64,000 nt of DNA from assembly GCA_002840125.1 (NCBI GenBank), contig PGZF01000001.1, positions 496,001 to 560,000 of the forward strand. Direction: 5' to 3'. Each line of letters begins with the position of its first letter. The stretch's first letter is position 1. The position numbers and the translations under genes were made by a program. The notes under the pieces were generated by a model. That model was given only the letters and a program-made list of their open reading frames with translations. It had not been told where the DNA came from and searched no databases. Source of the DNA: Gammaproteobacteria bacterium HGW-Gammaproteobacteria-15 (GTDB lineage: Bacteria > Pseudomonadota > Gammaproteobacteria > Enterobacterales > Alteromonadaceae). This document shows positions 17,811 through 26,353 of this stretch, in pieces.

Positions 17811-20738
17811 CTAGAAGCTCCAGCCAGCAGAGAGTTTCAACTGCCGCTTGCCGCCATTAGTGGAGGTAAAGGCATTTGGCATAGCAAATTCTGCTGAATC
17901 CGGATTTAAGTTGAAGTTGTTGTAATTGTTTTGGTTAAACAGATTCTGCACGTCAAAACGAATGCGAAACTTTGATCCATTCACCAAATAGCTGCTGCCA
18001 AACTCTTTAGTTAATGACAGGTCAAAACGCTGATACTTGCTTTGCGCCGGCGCTGTACGGTCAAAGAAGCAAGCGGTACCGCCTTGTCTGCAGTCCAGAT
18101 ATTCATAAGTGGTTTTTGATGCCCAGGTGTATTTAAAAGCGACAAACATTTCCCATGGCAAATCATAACTACCTGATACCACAACACGATGTTGTGGTAC
18201 GCCGACAGATTTTTTCCAGCCATAGTCGGCCACACTTTCATAATCCAGCGCAAAAACCTCACTGAATACCCGGTTTTCTTCAGCATCACTGAAGGTATAA
18301 GCCAGGTTAACTCCCCAGTTGTCTCTGTGTGGCCGGTCAATTTTAACAAAGACGTTATTGATGCGGGTTTGCCCGTCATTGGATGACAGTATTAAATTAC
18401 CCCATCCAGGTACGCCAAACGCCCACGGCTGACCCCAGGTAGTGCCGTCAGCCAGAAACTGACCATCAGGCCTTCTGTTACCCAACAGCCAGTTAAAGCC
18501 ATCTTTGGATTCGGTATGCGCAACACTAACCTCGGTATTCCATTCAGCCCAGTTACTACGCAAACCAATACTGAATTGATCTGAGTAAGGCGTTTTCAGG
18601 TCATTGTGCAGCAAAAAACGTTCGCCCTTTACATCAATACTCGACAACAGCCCATCCAGACCGGGCTGAGTTAAGTAAACCGGGTCCCAGCTGGTACAGT
18701 TGGTGGCATCCGGGTTGCAGGGGTTGTCCGCATCACCGCTGAACAAATAACTGACCTGAGCAAAAGAACCACTACTTTGCTCCAACTGAATAAAATCAAA
18801 TTGCTGACGATCATAAGAGCGACCATAGCCACCAAATAGTGTATGGCTGCGGCTGTCATCCATCACATAACTAAAGCCAAATCGGGGTTGCCATGCGCCT
18901 TTAAAGTAACGTCGTTCGTTGCCAGTACTGATATAGTCTTCAATGTTGTAATTGGCATTATCCAGATTTGACCAGCCACGTAATGCGGTTACCAGCTCTG
19001 TTGGGGTTTGGTAGTTTTTATAACCCGGAGATTGCTCATAATCCCAACGCACACCGGGATTCAGTGTCAACCGGTCTGTAACTTCCCAGTCATCCTGAAT
19101 AAAAAAACCAAGCTGGGTATTTTTCGATTCGACATTACCGCCCACGGAATCTGTGGCGGGCACTCCCCACTCCACCATATAGGGCTGATCAATAGCAAAA
19201 GTGCCGGCACCATTTATTTCTACATTGTAGAAGTATTGTGGGTTGTAGGGCTGTTGTTGCAGGGTATTGAGGGTGATTTTTTTATATTTAACACCGGCTT
19301 TGATCACATGATTTCCCTGCCATTCTATATCCAGCCAGGTGTAATCATTCTGCACGGCCCAGCCTTTTTGCCCTTTGTCCTGAAAGTTGCGGCCACCGCC
19401 CATATTTAAAATAGATTGCCGGGTCGCGGTTTGCAGTACAATACCCGGCCCATCAGTGTAAGGTTTCGGATTCCAGCTGGCATCTTCATAGGTCAGGCGA
19501 AATTCATTCTGGCCATGCTCCATGTAATACACATGCTTGAGGTTGTATCGGTGATCTTTCACTTCCCGGTTCACGCCATAGCTTAGAGTGTTGACACCAC
19601 CAAAATCAGCGACATCACTTTCATCTCTTAACTTCACAGAAGCTTCCAGCGAATGGTCATCGTTGATAGCCCAGTCAAGCTTACCGAAAAACAAATCTTC
19701 CTCAAAACCAGATGTCTCTCTGCCCAGCAAGGCCTGGAGATCTGCGGGCAAAGTCACCAGATTAACGCCGGCACCACCAGGAATATCAACAGGTTCCTTA
19801 ATTTCCTTGCGCTCATACGACATTAAAAAATGTAGCTTGTCCGTTATTATCGGGCCGGACAACAACATGCCGGCATGACGGGTCAGTGATTCCGCTTTGC
19901 CATCTTGCTCATTCGGCTCGGCCTGACGCAAGCCTTCATTGGTGTAGTCAACAAAAACATCGCCTTCAAATTCGTTGGTACCCGAACGGGTTACCGCGGT
20001 GATAGCGACACTCCCCACCTGATCAAATTCGGCTTTATAGTTCTGGGTAATCACTTTGTACTCGCCAATAGCGTTTTGTGGGAAAGGATTCCCGCGGCTG
20101 GAATCCTGACCGGTAACCCCACCTTTAAGTACATAGTCTTTTTGGCTGACACCGTCCAGAAAGACATTCACGTTACGCTGATGCTGGGCTCCACCGCGAA
20201 TGCTGACGTTGCCCTGGCTGTCAGTATTGAGTTGTACACCAGGTGCAAGATCGGCAAAAGATAAGAAGTTTCTGTTATTTTGCGGCAAACGGGCAATCAT
20301 TTCAGGGGTGACATTGGTACCGACTTCGCCGCCGGAAAAGCTCTCAATACGCACACCACTGACAGCTATACGCTCGATGTTATCATCGCTGGGTGCCTCC
20401 AATGTAATATCAACCGTAGCTCTTTGGCCAATCCGCAGTTCCACCGGCTCGGTGGCGTTGTTGCCAACTTTAATCAGGTAAATACCAGGTTTGAGGCCTA
20501 CAAATACATAAGAGCCATCATCGCGGGTTTGCGTTGTTTTGCTGTAACCTCTGTCCTGATCTGTTGCGGTAACGGTCACACCAGCCACTTTACGGTCGGT
20601 TTGTTGTTGGATCACTTTACCCGCAATAGTGGCGCCCTCTATTTGCCCGAAAGCTGCAGGCACCACGCCGCCAAATAACGTACTGGCAATAGCAAAAGAC
20701 AGCGCACTACGCCGAAACCAGTGTGTACTATTTTTCAT
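17811..20738 (-). CDS. TonB-dependent receptor with carboxypeptidase-regulatory-like domain
   Basis: The 975-residue protein has a signal peptide (residues 1-31, ending AAFG), a carboxypeptidase-regulatory-like beta-sandwich (about 35-115; TIAGKVIQQQTDRKVAGVTV), a plug domain (about 130-260) and a long beta-barrel ending in an aromatic residue (AGWSF). Receptors of this layout in alteromonads import glycans through the outer membrane with energy from TonB. It is the first gene of a minus-strand operon with two glycosidases and a symporter, which makes an oligosaccharide the likely ligand. A candidate promoter and an 18-bp palindromic operator lie just upstream. Confidence 0.9.
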   Translation of the reverse strand: MKNSTHWFRRSALSFAIASTLFGGVVPAAFGQIEGATIAGKVIQQQTDRKVAGVTVTATDQDRGYSKTTQTRDDGSYVFVGLKPGIYLIKVGNNATEPVELRIGQRATVDITLEAPSDDNIERIAVSGVRIESFSGGEVGTNVTPEMIARLPQNNRNFLSFADLAPGVQLNTDSQGNVSIRGGAQHQRNVNVFLDGVSQKDYVLKGGVTGQDSSRGNPFPQNAIGEYKVITQNYKAEFDQVGSVAITAVTRSGTNEFEGDVFVDYTNEGLRQAEPNEQDGKAESLTRHAGMLLSGPIITDKLHFLMSYERKEIKEPVDIPGGAGVNLVTLPADLQALLGRETSGFEEDLFFGKLDWAINDDHSLEASVKLRDESDVADFGGVNTLSYGVNREVKDHRYNLKHVYYMEHGQNEFRLTYEDASWNPKPYTDGPGIVLQTATRQSILNMGGGRNFQDKGQKGWAVQNDYTWLDIEWQGNHVIKAGVKYKKITLNTLQQQPYNPQYFYNVEINGAGTFAIDQPYMVEWGVPATDSVGGNVESKNTQLGFFIQDDWEVTDRLTLNPGVRWDYEQSPGYKNYQTPTELVTALRGWSNLDNANYNIEDYISTGNERRYFKGAWQPRFGFSYVMDDSRSHTLFGGYGRSYDRQQFDFIQLEQSSGSFAQVSYLFSGDADNPCNPDATNCTSWDPVYLTQPGLDGLLSSIDVKGERFLLHNDLKTPYSDQFSIGLRSNWAEWNTEVSVAHTESKDGFNWLLGNRRPDGQFLADGTTWGQPWAFGVPGWGNLILSSNDGQTRINNVFVKIDRPHRDNWGVNLAYTFSDAEENRVFSEVFALDYESVADYGWKKSVGVPQHRVVVSGSYDLPWEMFVAFKYTWASKTTYEYLDCRQGGTACFFDRTAPAQSKYQRFDLSLTKEFGSSYLVNGSKFRIRFDVQNLFNQNNYNNFNLNPDSAEFAMPNAFTSTNGGKRQLKLSAGWSF

Positions 20739-20803
20739 CGTCTTATCCCCGTTGCTTGCGTATTTGCGCGCCCGCTACTGCTTTAGTTATATTTATTTTT
20801 GCC

Positions 20804-20821
20804 ATGGAAATCGATTTCCAT
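20804..20821. promoter_or_regulatory. Candidate LacI-family operator before the TonB receptor gene
   Basis: ATGGAAATCGATTTCCAT is a perfect 18-bp palindrome with the central CG step typical of LacI-family operators. It begins about a dozen bases downstream of a plausible -10, in the position expected for a repressor that blocks transcription start. A closely related site lies at 21213-21226 before the lacI-type gene. The regulator encoded next door is the obvious candidate. Confidence 0.7.
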
Positions 20822-20832
20822 TCGATACTAAA

Positions 20833-20860
20833 AAAATATCCTTTGCGGACATTTTTTCAA
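20833..20860 (-). promoter_or_regulatory. Candidate promoter of the TonB receptor operon
   Basis: On the minus strand TTGAAA and TATTTT are separated by 16 bases, a reasonable sigma-70 arrangement. The 18-bp palindrome follows immediately, so the two elements fit a repressible promoter. Confidence 0.5.
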
Positions 20861-21212
20861 TCTGCCGATGCGTTGCACCAACCAGCAAAATTTTTATTGT
20901 CTAAAAAATAACGCCTAGCCTTCAAAGTGTCAAGCTTATCACTTTCAGACCATAAAATTAAAAAACAATTAATAACAACAACTTAATTAAAATTTACTGG
21001 CTTTATTTAAAGTGAAAATAATTTTTATCATTTGTCACACATAAAGTTTGATGCACCCTTAGCAGTGCTTTAAATTCCTAATGCGTATTTTTTTCAGGAC
21101 ACTACAGAGCAGTGTAGTTACATTCTTTATGCCAAAATTTGTCGGAAAATTAGAGGTTTTCACGCAAAAATTGGGTTATCTTGTACCTTTACTTCTACTT
21201 AGATTGCATAAC

Positions 21213-21226
21213 GGAAAACGATTTCC
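21213..21226. promoter_or_regulatory. Second candidate LacI-family operator, before the regulator gene
   Basis: GGAAAACGATTTCC differs from the core of the 18-bp palindrome at 20804 by one base, preserving both GGAAA/TTTCC arms and the central CG. It lies about 110 bases before the lacI-type start, suggesting autoregulation or DNA looping with the first site. Confidence 0.6.
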
Positions 21227-21336
21227 ACAAAAGTAGAGTACGAACCAATTACACAGATCATCTTTTTAAGTAAGCTGGCAGGCTTTAGCACTGCATACTC
21301 TTTATGCAGCTGATATGACCAAGGGGTTGCTACTAT

Positions 21337-22368
21337 ATGGCGCACAATCAGTTTAAACATTTGGCTATGGGAGACATCGCAAAAAAGGCCGGGGTTTGTA
21401 TGGCAACAGTGTCCCGTACGTTAAATAACCCTGACCGGGTGTCGGAAAAAACCCGCAATCTGGTAATGAAAGTGGTTGAAGACATGGGCTATATCCCTAA
21501 CCGTCTGGCTGCCAGTTTACGCCAAGGCCGTTCACGCAACATCGCTATTATGTTGCCCGATATTACTAACCCGTATTTTTCACCTATAGTCCGCACCATT
21601 GAGCAAATTTCGCTGGCCCGGGGTTATTCTGTCATTCTGAAAGACACTCAGGACGATCCTGCGCTGGAGCGCTCGTTTGCCGAAATGGTTAAAACACGCC
21701 AGGTTGATGGCATTATTACTAACTCGCAGCGTATCCCCTTTGATGTGGATCTAACGCTGCCGTTGCACGAGCAATTACCTCCGATAGTAAATGCGTCAGA
21801 GTTTTGTGATTTAGATGGCATCCCTAAAGTGGGCGTCGACAATGTGGCGATAGGCAAAGATGCTGCAGAGCATTTATTAGGCTTTGGTCACCGCCGTATC
21901 GCTGTGATCACCGGCACATCGCATATCTTAAGCAGCCAGCAGCGCGAAAAAGGCTTCCGGGCAGCCTTGTTACAGGCGAATGTAAGTTTTGATGAAAAAT
22001 TGCTGTATCAGGGCGATTATTCCTGCGAATCCGGCGTGGCGGGTGTCAGAGCTATTATGCAGTTAAAAGAGCGGCCTACCGCCTTTTTCTGTTTTGGCGA
22101 TCAAATTGCCATAGGTGCTTTGCATGCGCTGCGCGAATTGGGTTACAAAGTGCCGGAAGATATATCGGTTATCGGAGTAGATGGCATTGCTCTATCGCAG
22201 TACTGTGCGCCGCCATTAACTACCGTAGCTCAGCCTTTAACCCAAATTGGCGAATACTGCGCGACCTTATTAATCGACTTAATTGAAGGTAAACAACCTG
22301 AAAAGCTGGTGCATATCCTGCCGCATCAACTGCTAATTCGTGCCAGTACCGGGCCTGCGCCCAAATAG
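21337..22368 (+). CDS. LacI/CytR-family transcriptional regulator of the glucan locus
   Basis: The 343-residue protein has an N-terminal helix-turn-helix (about residues 11-35, MGDIAKKAGVCMATVSRTLN), the minor-groove hinge (NRLAASLRQGRS) and a periplasmic-binding-protein-like sensor domain (from about residue 70; NIAIMLPDITNPYFSP). It would repress until an inducing sugar binds. AAGGGG lies upstream of the ATG. It is divergent from the TonB receptor operon, and the palindromes between them are its probable operators. Its 3' end overlaps the convergent MFS gene by 36 bases. The inducer is unknown. Confidence 0.88.
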   Translation: MAHNQFKHLAMGDIAKKAGVCMATVSRTLNNPDRVSEKTRNLVMKVVEDMGYIPNRLAASLRQGRSRNIAIMLPDITNPYFSPIVRTIEQISLARGYSVILKDTQDDPALERSFAEMVKTRQVDGIITNSQRIPFDVDLTLPLHEQLPPIVNASEFCDLDGIPKVGVDNVAIGKDAAEHLLGFGHRRIAVITGTSHILSSQQREKGFRAALLQANVSFDEKLLYQGDYSCESGVAGVRAIMQLKERPTAFFCFGDQIAIGALHALRELGYKVPEDISVIGVDGIALSQYCAPPLTTVAQPLTQIGEYCATLLIDLIEGKQPEKLVHILPHQLLIRASTGPAPK

Positions 22369-23523
22369 TAATAACGAGGCAGGCAAATATAATGCTGTTA
22401 TAACCAACACTGCAGCAACACCTGCAGCTGATGCAGCGACAACAAAGCTGGTGACAGGGCTTAGCTCCCAAAGCCATCCACTGATCAAAGCACCACTTGC
22501 CTGCCCTGTGCCAACACAAAGTGCATAATACAGCGCCTGGCCACGGCCTTGATAATCGCTGCCAAAGTAGCGATAAATTAATTCAATAGCACAGGCATGC
22601 ACAGCACTGAAACTAAGGCCATGCAATAATTGGCAACATACTAAAACAGCAAGCCAGTTTGCGCAGTAAGCTAAGCCCAGCCAGCGCAATGATGTGGCAA
22701 ACAGGCTGACAATCAAAATTGCTGTCACCGGGAACCGTTTTAACAACGCAGGCATCAGCGCAAATACCAATAATTCAGCCAAAACAGCCAAAGACCAGAG
22801 TAAGCCCATAGTGGTTTTATCGTAGCGGAGTTGTTCAAGATAAATGCTGTAAAAGCTGTAATAGCTGCCGTGACTGAAATAAACCATTGTGAGCGCCAGT
22901 AGCAGTGCTACCAGTGCAGGTTGGCGAAGCAACTGCCATATACTGTGGCTTTGCTGTTGAATTTTTATAGCTTTAGCTGGCTCTCTGATTGTCAGCGTGC
23001 TGCACCACATCAACGCTAATGCTCCCACTATCAGAACTGGCAGTATACTTAGCTGCAGCTGATCAAACAACCAACCTGCGCCACTGACAGCGAAAACAAA
23101 ACCCACTGAACCCCAAAGCCTGATCCGGCTATAGTCGGTGCTGTTATTGGGCAGATAGTCCAGAGTCACCGCTTCAAATTGGGCGTTAATGCCTTGCCAG
23201 CATACGCCGCATGCGATAACGGACAGCACCATCCAAAGCAGGCCACGATCATGCAGCAATAAAGCAAAACACAAGGCGCTTGCTGCAGCGCCCCAGCGGA
23301 TCAATTTCAAACGCTGGCCGGTTTTATCCGCCCACCAGCCCCAAAGTGGAGGTGAAAAAACATTGGTAGCCATTAACAATGCACTGACAAAACCGATTTC
23401 AGCCGCCTGATAACCAAGTGACTGCATATAAAGGCCCCAAAATGGCAGCATAAGCCCTAAAGCAACACAGTTAAAAAAGTAAAAACTGGATAAACGCCAA
23501 TAAGGAGAATGCTGCGTTGTCAC
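22333..23523 (-). CDS. MFS transporter of the LacY / phenylpropionate-permease-like group
   Basis: The 396-residue protein has 12 predicted helices and the MFS_1-like pattern: FFNCVALGLMLPFWGLYMQSLG in helix 1 and PPLWGWWADKTGQRLKLI at the loop between helices 2 and 3. This group includes proton-coupled sugar and nucleoside permeases and HcaT. It starts with GTG, without a strong ribosome-binding site. It converges on the LacI gene, with a 36-base overlap. It may take up a sugar product of the glucan locus, but it has its own upstream region and could be unrelated. Confidence 0.75.
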   Translation of the reverse strand: MTTQHSPYWRLSSFYFFNCVALGLMLPFWGLYMQSLGYQAAEIGFVSALLMATNVFSPPLWGWWADKTGQRLKLIRWGAAASALCFALLLHDRGLLWMVLSVIACGVCWQGINAQFEAVTLDYLPNNSTDYSRIRLWGSVGFVFAVSGAGWLFDQLQLSILPVLIVGALALMWCSTLTIREPAKAIKIQQQSHSIWQLLRQPALVALLLALTMVYFSHGSYYSFYSIYLEQLRYDKTTMGLLWSLAVLAELLVFALMPALLKRFPVTAILIVSLFATSLRWLGLAYCANWLAVLVCCQLLHGLSFSAVHACAIELIYRYFGSDYQGRGQALYYALCVGTGQASGALISGWLWELSPVTSFVVAASAAGVAAVLVITALYLPASLLLFGRRPGTGTN

Positions 23524-23602
23524 GTAAAATGCTCACAACCGGAGGGGGTATCGTTGTACTTTAACCTAATCGGTAGTTAATAGACAAAACGGTAGTGGCA
23601 GG

Positions 23603-24442
23603 TCAATCCGCTATAGGGTGCTGCAGCAAACTAAACGTATCCGCACTCCCCCATAAACACTGCAACTGAGTGCTAAAAATATCGGTATTGCCGCTGGTAT
23701 AAAATATGTCTGTCGCTTTACTTGTGCCCTTATTCATTAAATCAGGAGTTATTAAATCGGTGTTTATTAAATCCGCCTCAGCCAGGCGGCGTTGCAACTC
23801 CCTGGCTACTGCCATTTCAGTGCGGATAATACTGACATCAGGCCCGGCAATGTCGGCGATGCTGTCTGCAACAAAATTATAATGTGTGCAGCCCAGCACC
23901 AGCGTGTCGGCGCCTTGTGCCAGCAAGGGCTGGATATAGCTTTTTAGCAATGCGCGAATGTTGTCGCTGTTAAAAGCCAGCGCTTCTATCAAGGGCACCA
24001 GTTGCGGGCAAGGCTGTAATATCACTTTGGCCTGACCGGCATAACGCTGCGTTAACGTGGCAAAGGCTGGCGTTAATAAGGTACGTGGCGTAGCCAGCAC
24101 CCCCACTACGCCGCTTTTGCTGGCCAGTACTGCCGGTTTTACACCGGGCTCTACACCGATAATGGGCAGCGGATATTGCGCCCTCAGCCTGGCAATAGCG
24201 GCGGTGGTGGCAGTATTACACGCCACTACTACAGCTTTAACACCGGCAGCAGTTAAATGCCGGGTAATATGGTCCATACGCTGGTAAATATAATCGTCGG
24301 TTTTTTCACCATAGGGCGCATGGCCGCTATCGGCGACATACATCAGGCTTTCGTTGGGTAGAAGTTCGCGCACCGCGCGGGCAACAGAGAGGCCACCAAT
24401 ACCGGAGTCGAAAATACCTATTGCAGCAGAATTAGCCATCAC
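23603..24442 (-). CDS. murI: Glutamate racemase
   Basis: The 279-residue enzyme converts L-glutamate to D-glutamate for peptidoglycan. Both catalytic cysteines are present, in VVACNTATT and LVLGCTHYNF, and the N-terminal GIFDSGIGGLSV motif is diagnostic. Length is typical (E. coli 285). Near the C-terminus an insertion reads ADLINTDLITPDLMNKG, encoded by three imperfect copies of a short ATTAAATC-containing DNA repeat (23735-23774). It sits in a surface region outside the catalytic motifs and is probably harmless. Confidence 0.95.
   Translation of the reverse strand: MMANSAAIGIFDSGIGGLSVARAVRELLPNESLMYVADSGHAPYGEKTDDYIYQRMDHITRHLTAAGVKAVVVACNTATTAAIARLRAQYPLPIIGVEPGVKPAVLASKSGVVGVLATPRTLLTPAFATLTQRYAGQAKVILQPCPQLVPLIEALAFNSDNIRALLKSYIQPLLAQGADTLVLGCTHYNFVADSIADIAGPDVSIIRTEMAVARELQRRLAEADLINTDLITPDLMNKGTSKATDIFYTSGNTDIFSTQLQCLWGSADTFSLLQHPIAD
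23735..23774. repeat. Triplicated short repeat inside murI
   Basis: ATTAAATC occurs three times at about 15-base spacing, each followed by a similar G-rich linker. In protein it yields the tandem DLINT, DLITP, DLMNK. The pattern suggests recent slippage expansion. Confidence 0.6.
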
Positions 24443-24482
24443 ATGCCCACCTGTAATTTAAGGCAGCAAAATTAGCATATTT

Positions 24483-25202
24483 TCAGGCTTTTTTTGCGGG
24501 ATATCGGCATAAAACTGCAATACCGACCAGAGCGGCAGCCAATACAGGGAACACCAGCCAGGCTTCAGTTGCCTGCAGTACCGATAACGTCAGGCCTGAC
24601 AGCAGCAGCCAGAGCATGGGAATAAAAGCGACAAGCCACAAACGCCAGCCCCACAGCAGCATAAGCGCCAGGCCAAGCGTGGTTATGGCAGTAGGATCGG
24701 CATGTAGGCCAAACACCTGAGCCTGCCACCAACCGGCGCCGCTAAGCGGTGCCATAAGCGGCAAGGCAAGCAGGCCGGTAAGCGCAATACCAAACCCAAT
24801 CGCAATACCAAGCCGAACCATAATAACTGCCGGGCGGCTACCAGCTACAGCAGACATTTTAGCGGCAGGCACCTTGCCGCGGCTAACGCCAGCTAATGCC
24901 AGCAATAACAGCAATATGGCCTGGGCCAAAAAAGCGTAGCCAACATAGTGGCCGGCCCAGTTAAGCTGGGCATAGTGCTGCATAAAAAACACCGCGGCTA
25001 CAAAAGCCCAAACCGGCGCGATTAACAGCCAAACCAGCCGGTCACGTTTTTTTAATGCCAGTAGCAGCGCTGCTGCACCCAGTGCCAGGCCAAGTAAATG
25101 CAGTGGCCACCAGGTTTCGCTTATGCGTTCCAGCAGGCGAAAGTACACATCGGCGCTAAAAGGGATAAAATCCTGCAGCTGGTAGCTGGCGTAACTATTC
25201 AT
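24483..25202 (-). CDS. Integral membrane protein, probably DUF6064 family
   Basis: The 239-residue protein has an amphipathic start (YQLQDFIPFSADVYFRLLERISETWWP) and then about seven hydrophobic helices. This layout resembles DUF6064 membrane proteins, of unknown function; the family call is from memory of the N-terminal pattern. No normal ribosome-binding site precedes the ATG; instead an 18-bp tandem duplication covers the start region. The gene is 41 bases downstream of the aldo/keto reductase gene and may be co-transcribed with it. Confidence 0.6.
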   Translation of the reverse strand: MNSYASYQLQDFIPFSADVYFRLLERISETWWPLHLLGLALGAAALLLALKKRDRLVWLLIAPVWAFVAAVFFMQHYAQLNWAGHYVGYAFLAQAILLLLLALAGVSRGKVPAAKMSAVAGSRPAVIMVRLGIAIGFGIALTGLLALPLMAPLSGAGWWQAQVFGLHADPTAITTLGLALMLLWGWRLWLVAFIPMLWLLLSGLTLSVLQATEAWLVFPVLAAALVGIAVLCRYPAKKA

Positions 25203-25228
25203 AAGTCATAAACTATTCATAAGTCATA
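25193..25228. repeat. 18-bp tandem duplication at a start codon
   Basis: AACTATTCATAAGTCATA is present twice in direct succession. The duplication copies the start codon of the membrane-protein gene, so an extra ATG opens a frame of only a few codons just upstream. Confidence 0.8.
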
Positions 25229-25243
25229 GTGCGGCTGTGTTAG

Positions 25244-26224
25244 TCATAGCGCATCAAAAAAACGCACCATCTGTTTGCGGTTTTCAGCAGATGGCATCGG
25301 GTTAAGGCCGGCACGCATGTTTTCCTGCAAATGCTCAAGCCGGGTAGTGGCGGGAATAGCGCAGCTAATGGCCGGGTGGCTAACAATAAATTTAAGCAAA
25401 AACTCTGCCCAGCTGGTGCAACCACACTCTGCCGCCCAGCCGGGCAAGCGCTCGCCACGGCGCTTCAGGTTGTTAATCAAACTACCGCCGTTATAAGGCC
25501 GGTTGGCAATTACCGCTATGCCCTTCTCTTTGGCTAACGGCAGCAGCCGGTTTTCTGCTTCGCGTTCGCTAATGTTGTAAGTCAGTTGCACAAAGTCGAT
25601 GTTTTCAGAGGCCATAATCTGCTCAACCTCGCTGTGCCGGCGGCCATGTGAGGTAGTAATACCGATATAACCCACCTTGCCTGCGGCTTTTAGCTCACGC
25701 AGCACCGCCAGGTGTTCGCGCCAGTCGGCAAGGTTGTGTACCTGCAGTAAATCAAACTGCGGTATCTTCCAGCGCTGTTGTAAATCGGCTATCTGCTCCC
25801 GCGCCGAACCGCCGGCCGGGCTCCAGACTTTCTCGGCGGCAAATAAGCTGCCGACCATATCCGACTGTGCTGCACCAGGCTGTGCTATACCTAACTGCGA
25901 TAAGGCATGCCCCATTACATCGGGGGCAGAGCCATACATGGGGGAAGAGTCAATCATGCCGCCGCCCAGCTCAAAAAAAGCTTTTACCAGTTCAGTGCGT
26001 GCCGCAAGCAGCCTGGCGTCGTTACCCACATTAAAGGTGCGCCAGGTACCCATACCAATAACCGGCAGGGTTTTATTGCCCGCACCAATGGTTTTTTGCC
26101 AGCGCCCGCTACCAGCGGCAAAACCGGGCCATGCCGGCAATAAGCTGGCGGCCATAGCGGCAGCAAGTAATTTAAGGCTATGTCTGCGGGTTAAGCGGTT
26201 GCTACCAGTGAAACTATTGTTCAT
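25244..26224 (-). CDS. Tat-exported aldo/keto reductase
   Basis: The 326-residue protein begins with a twin-arginine signal (TRRHSLKLLAAAMAASLLPAW), so it is folded in the cytoplasm and exported to the periplasm. The catalytic tetrad of aldo/keto reductases is visible: Asp and Tyr in MIDSSPMYGSA, Lys in AAEKVW, His in LLQVHNLADW. It would reduce or oxidise a carbonyl substrate with NADP(H) or act on another periplasmic electron carrier. AGGGG precedes the ATG. The substrate is unknown. It lies between cardiolipin synthase and the DUF6064-like gene. Confidence 0.85.
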   Translation of the reverse strand: MNNSFTGSNRLTRRHSLKLLAAAMAASLLPAWPGFAAGSGRWQKTIGAGNKTLPVIGMGTWRTFNVGNDARLLAARTELVKAFFELGGGMIDSSPMYGSAPDVMGHALSQLGIAQPGAAQSDMVGSLFAAEKVWSPAGGSAREQIADLQQRWKIPQFDLLQVHNLADWREHLAVLRELKAAGKVGYIGITTSHGRRHSEVEQIMASENIDFVQLTYNISEREAENRLLPLAKEKGIAVIANRPYNGGSLINNLKRRGERLPGWAAECGCTSWAEFLLKFIVSHPAISCAIPATTRLEHLQENMRAGLNPMPSAENRKQMVRFFDAL

Positions 26225-26242
26225 GCTAAGCGCCCCTTTAGC

Positions 26243-26347
26243 TCATTCTGGCCCGGCACTTGTGGCACCCGGCAGCAAAATAAAGCATACCAGCCCTGCC
26301 CCCCCAATGCCAAACCAGCGCCAGCGGCGGAGTATGTCCGCTAACAA
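26243..26347 (-). CDS. Possible 34-residue membrane peptide
   Basis: A TTG-initiated frame six bases after the cardiolipin synthase stop encodes a peptide with an Arg/Trp-rich start and a hydrophobic segment (FGIGGAGLVCFILLPG). It is the right size for a small membrane protein, but no ribosome-binding site is convincing, and it may be a chance frame. Confidence 0.22.
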   Translation of the reverse strand: MLADILRRWRWFGIGGAGLVCFILLPGATSAGPE

Positions 26348-26353
26348 TTCACG

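Larger units (their letters stand above)
20739..21336. other. 598-bp divergent control region of the glucan locus
   Basis: No gene is seen here. The stretch is AT-rich and separates the TonB receptor operon (minus) from the LacI-type regulator (plus). It holds the two palindromes and the candidate promoter listed separately. The middle (about 20920-21200) is a long low-GC segment without recognised motifs and may form the untranslated leader or carry further regulator sites. Confidence 0.6.

Noticed and set aside
20922-21200. A riboswitch or small RNA in the low-GC part of the divergent control region
   Set aside because: No conserved fold or terminator-antiterminator pair could be recognised by eye.
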